Shown: positions 6,102 through 8,537 of the stretch, in pieces
Position numbering within the stretch: the stretch's first letter is position 1
How the letters are laid out: every line of letters starts with the position of its first letter
From: Clostridia bacterium
GTDB taxonomy: Bacteria > Bacillota_E > SLMV01 > PUMD01
Direction of reading: 5' to 3'
Assembly (NCBI GenBank): GCA_007128555.1
Contig: SKXF01000420.1
Span: forward strand, 1-8,537
DNA: 8,537 nt
The notes under the pieces: generated by a model
What the model saw: only the letters and a program-made list of their open reading frames with translations
Databases searched by the model: none
What the model was told of the DNA's origin: nothing
Made by a program: the position numbers and the translations under genes

Positions 6102-6881
6102 ATGTACGATTTGCGTGTGGTGGTCGACGAGGTGAAGGGCTTTTGCGACCTGCCAATGAAGGAAGGTGACTATTTCGAGGTGAAGGGAGGCAAGATCTGC
6201 ATTCCTGCGGGGAAGTACATCTGCCTGTGGGCGTTGCAGAGCATGATGCCTATGCTCCCGGTCAAACAGCGCAAGACAGCCGAGAACAATGACTGGATTC
6301 CGTACACGAACAAGATCAGCTGTCCTGACCCCAATGGCAGGGTGATCTTCCGCGTGGAAACGGTGCCGGCGGGAACAGCCTTTCCCGAGGTGAAGTCGAG
6401 CTCGGTGGTCGAGGAGATGCCGGCATTGCCGGCGAGGATGCTCGTGGATTCCGATGCGTGCTCTGGATGTCTCGCCTGTGAAGCGGCCTGCAGCTTTGCG
6501 AGGGCGGACAGATTTGCACCGGCTCAGAGCTGCATTTTTGTGCAGAAAGAGGAGCCGGGCATCGATCATCCCAACGTCTGTCGACAGTGTGGCAATGCGG
6601 CGTGTGTCAGCGGATGTCCCGAGGGTGCTCTTTCCAGGGACGAACAGACGACTGCGGTTCTGTGCGACCATGACAAATGCACACAGTGCGGCGTCTGCAT
6701 GCAGCGATGCCCCTTCGGAGCCCTGCGACGGGATCCGGTGTCGGGGCATCCCCTGTTCTGCGATTTATGCGGCGGCGACCCGGCATGTGTTCGTAGCTGT
6801 GCGACAGGTGCGATCTCCTATGGCCACGGTGGCAGGTGGGACCGGGCCTCTGGCGGGAGTGTCGCTGATGGGTCGAGCTAA
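6102..6881 (+). CDS. TIGR04076-like domain fused to four-cluster [4Fe-4S] ferredoxin, probable AOR electron-transfer subunit
   Basis: A 259-residue two-part protein. Residues 1-90 resemble the small TIGR04076 family (function unknown): the beta-rich MYDLRVVVDEVKG start, EGDYFEVKGGKICIP (21-35) and ISCPDPNGRVIFRVE (72-86). Residues 110-240 are an HycB/AorA-type polyferredoxin with 16 cluster cysteines in four groups: 120/123/126/130, 160/163/168/172, 193/196/199/203 and 220/223/229/233, plus an extra Cys188. Such subunits carry electrons between a catalytic oxidoreductase and ferredoxin or a flavin subunit. The next gene, the AOR catalytic subunit, overlaps it by 14 nt, so the two products very likely form a complex. 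No signal peptide or Tat motif is seen, so it is cytoplasmic. Start: ATG 6102, with an AGAGGAGAG ribosome binding site; the frame continues upstream to 6015, but that part runs through the T-box core and cannot be coding. Expression should be set by the T-box. The domain assignment of the N-terminus is from memory and less certain than the ferredoxin part. Confidence 0.87.
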   Translation: MYDLRVVVDEVKGFCDLPMKEGDYFEVKGGKICIPAGKYICLWALQSMMPMLPVKQRKTAENNDWIPYTNKISCPDPNGRVIFRVETVPAGTAFPEVKSSSVVEEMPALPARMLVDSDACSGCLACEAACSFARADRFAPAQSCIFVQKEEPGIDHPNVCRQCGNAACVSGCPEGALSRDEQTTAVLCDHDKCTQCGVCMQRCPFGALRRDPVSGHPLFCDLCGGDPACVRSCATGAISYGHGGRWDRASGGSVADGSS

Positions 6882-8537
6882 TGCCTGCGGTGGTGGCTAT
6901 ACAGGCCGAGTACTCCGCGTTGACCTGGATCGCGGAACCCACCAGGTCCAGGGATTGCGGTCCGAGGACGCACGAAGATTTCTCGGAGGCAGGGGGCTGA
7001 ACAGCCAGAGATTGCTCGAGGAAGTTAGTCCGGATGCTGATCCGATGGGGGAGGACAACAAGTTGATCATAGGAGTTGGCCCTCTCACCGGCACGGGGAT
7101 CTCTGGTGCGAGCCGGGTCACCTTCACGGCCCTTTCGCCGCAGACGGGCATTCTTGGGGATGCCAACGCGGGGGGATTCTTTGGTCCCGAGTTGAAGTTT
7201 GCCGGGTTTGACCAGGTGATCATCGGCGGCAGCTCCTCCCGTCCAGTGTTTTTGCTCATTAGTGATGACGGTGTGCAGCTCAGGGACGCGGCGCATCTTG
7301 AGGGCCTGGATGTGCCCAGTACCCAGTCGGCGATCCGGAATGAGCTCCGGGATCAGCGCGTGCAGGTGGCCTGCATTGGCCCGGCGGCAGAAAATGGGGT
7401 CCGCTTTGCGGGTATCTTCTGCAATGTTGCACGGGCTGCGGCCCGCACGGGGATGGGCACGGTAATGGCATCGAAGAATCTCAAGGCGATCGCAGTTCGT
7501 GGGACGGGAGCGGTCCAGGTTGCCGATCCCGGTACCTTCGCTCGCCTGATGAACACGCTCAACGACGAATTGACGGAGCACCCGGATTATCCCGTTCGGG
7601 TTCACATGGGAACCACGAAACTCGTGAGTGCCCTGAACGGTTTTGGGTGCCTGGCCACGCGTCACTTCCAGACGGGAAGGTTTGAGGGCGCGGATGCCGT
7701 CAGCGGTGAGACCCTGGCTGCGCGATTCAAGGTCAAGGGCAAGGCCTGTTACGCCTGCAACATCCCGTGCAGCCGGCTCGTTCGGGTTCCTGGGGATGAT
7801 GGGTTCCAGATGGAAGGTCCCGAATTCGAGGGGTTGGCCGGGTTCTCTTCGCGCGTGGGCGTCGATGATCTGGAGGCGGCCCTGCGCGCAGCCGACTACT
7901 GCAACCGGATGGGTATTGATGTGATCAGCGCTTCCGAAGTTATCTCGTTCATGATGGAACTGTATGAGACGGGCACGGTCTCCCGCGAAGAATGCGATGG
8001 GCTTGACCTGACCTGGGGCAATGCTGCAGCCGTGATGCAGCTTCTGGACAAGATCGTCCGTAGGGAGGGCCTGGGGGATGTGTTGGCGGACGGAGTCCTG
8101 GCAGCCGCGACCCAGATCGGCAGAGGTTCTGAATCGGTGACCATGCAGGTCAAGGGCCTGGAGATCTTCCAGGCGGATCCGCGGGGCATCAAGGCCTATG
8201 CCCTCGGGATTGCTGTCGCCAGTCGCGGAGGCGACCACTGTCGCTCAGAGCCGTCCTTTGAGTTTACCGGCAGCGAGGAGGAGGCCCTGAAGCGCTACGG
8301 AACCGTCGATGCCGCTCACCGCCTCCGTCCTGGGGGTAAGGGGCTCGTGGTCAAGGAAGCGGAGGAACTGGCTGCCCTGGCCGACTCGCTGACCCTGTGC
8401 AAGAACACGGTGGTGAACATGGAGGCCGTCAACTACGAGAGCGGCGCGTCCCTGCTGCAGGCTGTGACAGGCTCGGGATGGGATGCTGAGCACCTGGAGC
8501 GGGCGTGCGAGCGGATTGTGAACATCGAGCGACTATA
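6868..8537 (+). CDS. Aldehyde ferredoxin oxidoreductase family catalytic subunit (3' end missing)
   Basis: A tungsten- (or molybdenum-) bis-pterin enzyme of the AOR family, which oxidises aldehydes to acids, or reduces acids, with ferredoxin-level electrons. 556 codons are present and the frame is open at the right edge; family members are about 600-640 residues. Landmarks: GGGYTGRVLRVDL (8-20), GGRGLN (40-45), ASRVTFTALSPQTGILGDAN (81-100), GMGTVMASKNLKAIAVRG (195-212). The [4Fe-4S] ligands are Cys294, Cys297, Cys301 (CYACNIPC) and Cys511 in DSLTLC, corresponding to 288/291/295/494 of Pyrococcus furiosus AOR. Glu319 (GPEFE) and His457 (GGDHCR) match its active-site Glu313 and His448. Start: ATG 6868, with GGGAG 8 nt upstream, overlapping the ferredoxin gene by 14 nt, which suggests translational coupling. 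Another ATG at 6881 is out of frame. The metal and the aldehyde substrate cannot be told; the tungsten assignment is by family habit. Confidence 0.93.
   Translation, partial: MGRANACGGGYTGRVLRVDLDRGTHQVQGLRSEDARRFLGGRGLNSQRLLEEVSPDADPMGEDNKLIIGVGPLTGTGISGASRVTFTALSPQTGILGDANAGGFFGPELKFAGFDQVIIGGSSSRPVFLLISDDGVQLRDAAHLEGLDVPSTQSAIRNELRDQRVQVACIGPAAENGVRFAGIFCNVARAAARTGMGTVMASKNLKAIAVRGTGAVQVADPGTFARLMNTLNDELTEHPDYPVRVHMGTTKLVSALNGFGCLATRHFQTGRFEGADAVSGETLAARFKVKGKACYACNIPCSRLVRVPGDDGFQMEGPEFEGLAGFSSRVGVDDLEAALRAADYCNRMGIDVISASEVISFMMELYETGTVSREECDGLDLTWGNAAAVMQLLDKIVRREGLGDVLADGVLAAATQIGRGSESVTMQVKGLEIFQADPRGIKAYALGIAVASRGGDHCRSEPSFEFTGSEEEALKRYGTVDAAHRLRPGGKGLVVKEAEELAALADSLTLCKNTVVNMEAVNYESGASLLQAVTGSGWDAEHLERACERIVNIERL

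Noticed and set aside
6881..6883. ATG overlapping the TAA of the ferredoxin gene (TAATG)
   Set aside because: It looks like a classic stop-start coupling, but it is out of frame with the AOR reading frame, which starts at 6868.
6607..8238. A 543-codon open frame on the minus strand
   Set aside because: It lies antisense to the clearly recognisable AOR and ferredoxin genes; its translation has no family motifs and is explained by the codon bias of the GC-rich plus-strand genes.

Overview
The window is moderately GC-rich bacterial DNA with strong GGAGG-type ribosome binding sites. It carries a complete T-box leader and a molybdopterin/tungstopterin aldehyde oxidoreductase. Together these point to an anaerobic or facultative member of the Bacillota (clostridial or related GC-rich lineages). 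That placement is inference from gene content, not from a marker phylogeny.

Layout. Positions 1-1061 (+) hold the 3' end of rlmH (23S rRNA methyltransferase) and fabI (enoyl-ACP reductase), 15 nt apart. Positions 1147-2625 (+) encode an M81/MlrC-family metallopeptidase. Converging on it, with an 11-bp perfect hairpin between them, is a badly decayed N-acyl-D-amino-acid deacylase pseudogene (2661-3199, -). It has one large internal deletion and two small frameshifts that can be located to within a few bases. Positions 3391-5010 (+) encode a Na+/phosphate cotransporter-family protein with a PhoU-like tail. Positions 5113-5736 (-) encode a glyoxalase II-like metallo-beta-lactamase-fold hydrolase.

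The most interesting region is 5766 to the right edge (+). A promoter candidate is followed by a T-box leader (about 5826-6077). Its parts can be read directly: the GGGG/CCCC lower stem, AGTA and GAA loop-E strands, a UGG specifier, the T-box core with a 7-nt bulge starting UGGC, and the competing terminator. The specifier (UGG) and the bulge base that reads the discriminator (C, pairing with G73) both agree with tRNA-Trp. The leader controls a two-gene unit. The first gene encodes a TIGR04076-like domain fused to a four-cluster [4Fe-4S] polyferredoxin. The second, overlapping by 14 nt and cut by the window edge, encodes the catalytic aldehyde ferredoxin oxidoreductase (AOR) subunit. A tryptophan-starvation switch in front of an AOR electron-transfer operon is unexpected and is the main lead here.

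The rest is largely housekeeping or common accessory genes. No tRNA, rRNA, CRISPR array, insertion sequence or integrase is visible. The longest gene-free stretch outside the T-box leader is the 191-nt gap before the phosphate transporter.
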